This document shows positions 5,869 to 5,889 of a stretch of 5,889 nucleotides of DNA, in pieces. The DNA is taken from NCBI GenBank assembly GCA_948514425.1, contig CAOQYN010000035.1:1-5889 (forward strand). Direction: 5' to 3'. The stretch comes from an uncultured Candidatus Saccharibacteria bacterium. GTDB lineage: Bacteria > Patescibacteriota > Saccharimonadia > Saccharimonadales > Saccharimonadaceae. The first letter of the stretch is position 1. Each line of letters starts with the position of its first letter. The translations under genes and the position numbers were made by a program. Below the pieces are notes generated by a model. The model was not told the origin of the DNA and did not search any database. It saw only the letters and a list, made by a program, of their open reading frames with translations.

Positions 5869-5889
5869 AATGTAGTTGGTTACATTATA

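Noticed and set aside
1..5889. CRISPR array, insertion sequence or prophage
   Set aside because: No spaced direct repeats, transposase motifs or terminal inverted repeats with target duplications were seen.

Overview
The window looks like a piece of a small-genome bacterium from the Candidate Phyla Radiation (Patescibacteria), most likely Saccharibacteria/TM7. This is inferred from three things: a secreted Fibrobacter-type paralogous (FISUMP) surface protein of the kind abundant in that group, a short IF-2, and a four-domain ribosomal protein S1. Single genes sit between strong sigma70-type promoters and compact hairpin terminators. No in-frame UGA is needed in any gene, so nothing points to the UGA=Gly code of Gracilibacteria. 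The phylum call is from protein character only; no phylogenetic marker was aligned.

Layout from left to right. Positions 1-1577 (minus) hold a large exported FISUMP protein. Its reading frame runs off the left edge, probably only a few residues before its natural end. Its last ~180 bases are strikingly poor in adenine on the coding strand. Positions 1578-1826 carry its promoter, a minus-strand terminator and a 17-bp perfect hairpin with a plus-strand T-run that has no obvious gene to terminate. Positions 1827-3644 (minus) are infB (translation initiation factor IF-2). Upstream are its own promoter, a terminator and a tRNA-Asn(GUU) with encoded CCA at 3764-3838 (minus). Between 3839 and 4051 the tRNA promoter and a near-consensus plus-strand promoter diverge. 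Positions 4052-4600 (plus) encode a membrane-anchored DUF2726 protein. A shared bidirectional terminator (4592-4623) separates it from the convergent rpsA (4641-5702, minus). The right end (5703-5889) is the rpsA control region, with tandem promoters, an operator-like dyad and a long-armed leader hairpin.

Functionally the window mixes core translation (IF-2, S1, tRNA-Asn) with one surface-exposed protein and one uncharacterised membrane protein. Each gene appears to be its own transcription unit. The most interesting signal is the end of the FISUMP gene: a half-strength adenine content and changed codon style over the predicted C-type-lectin-like end. That pattern fits the variable region of a diversity-generating retroelement whose template repeat and reverse transcriptase would lie beyond the left edge. 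This is a hypothesis; neither part is visible here.
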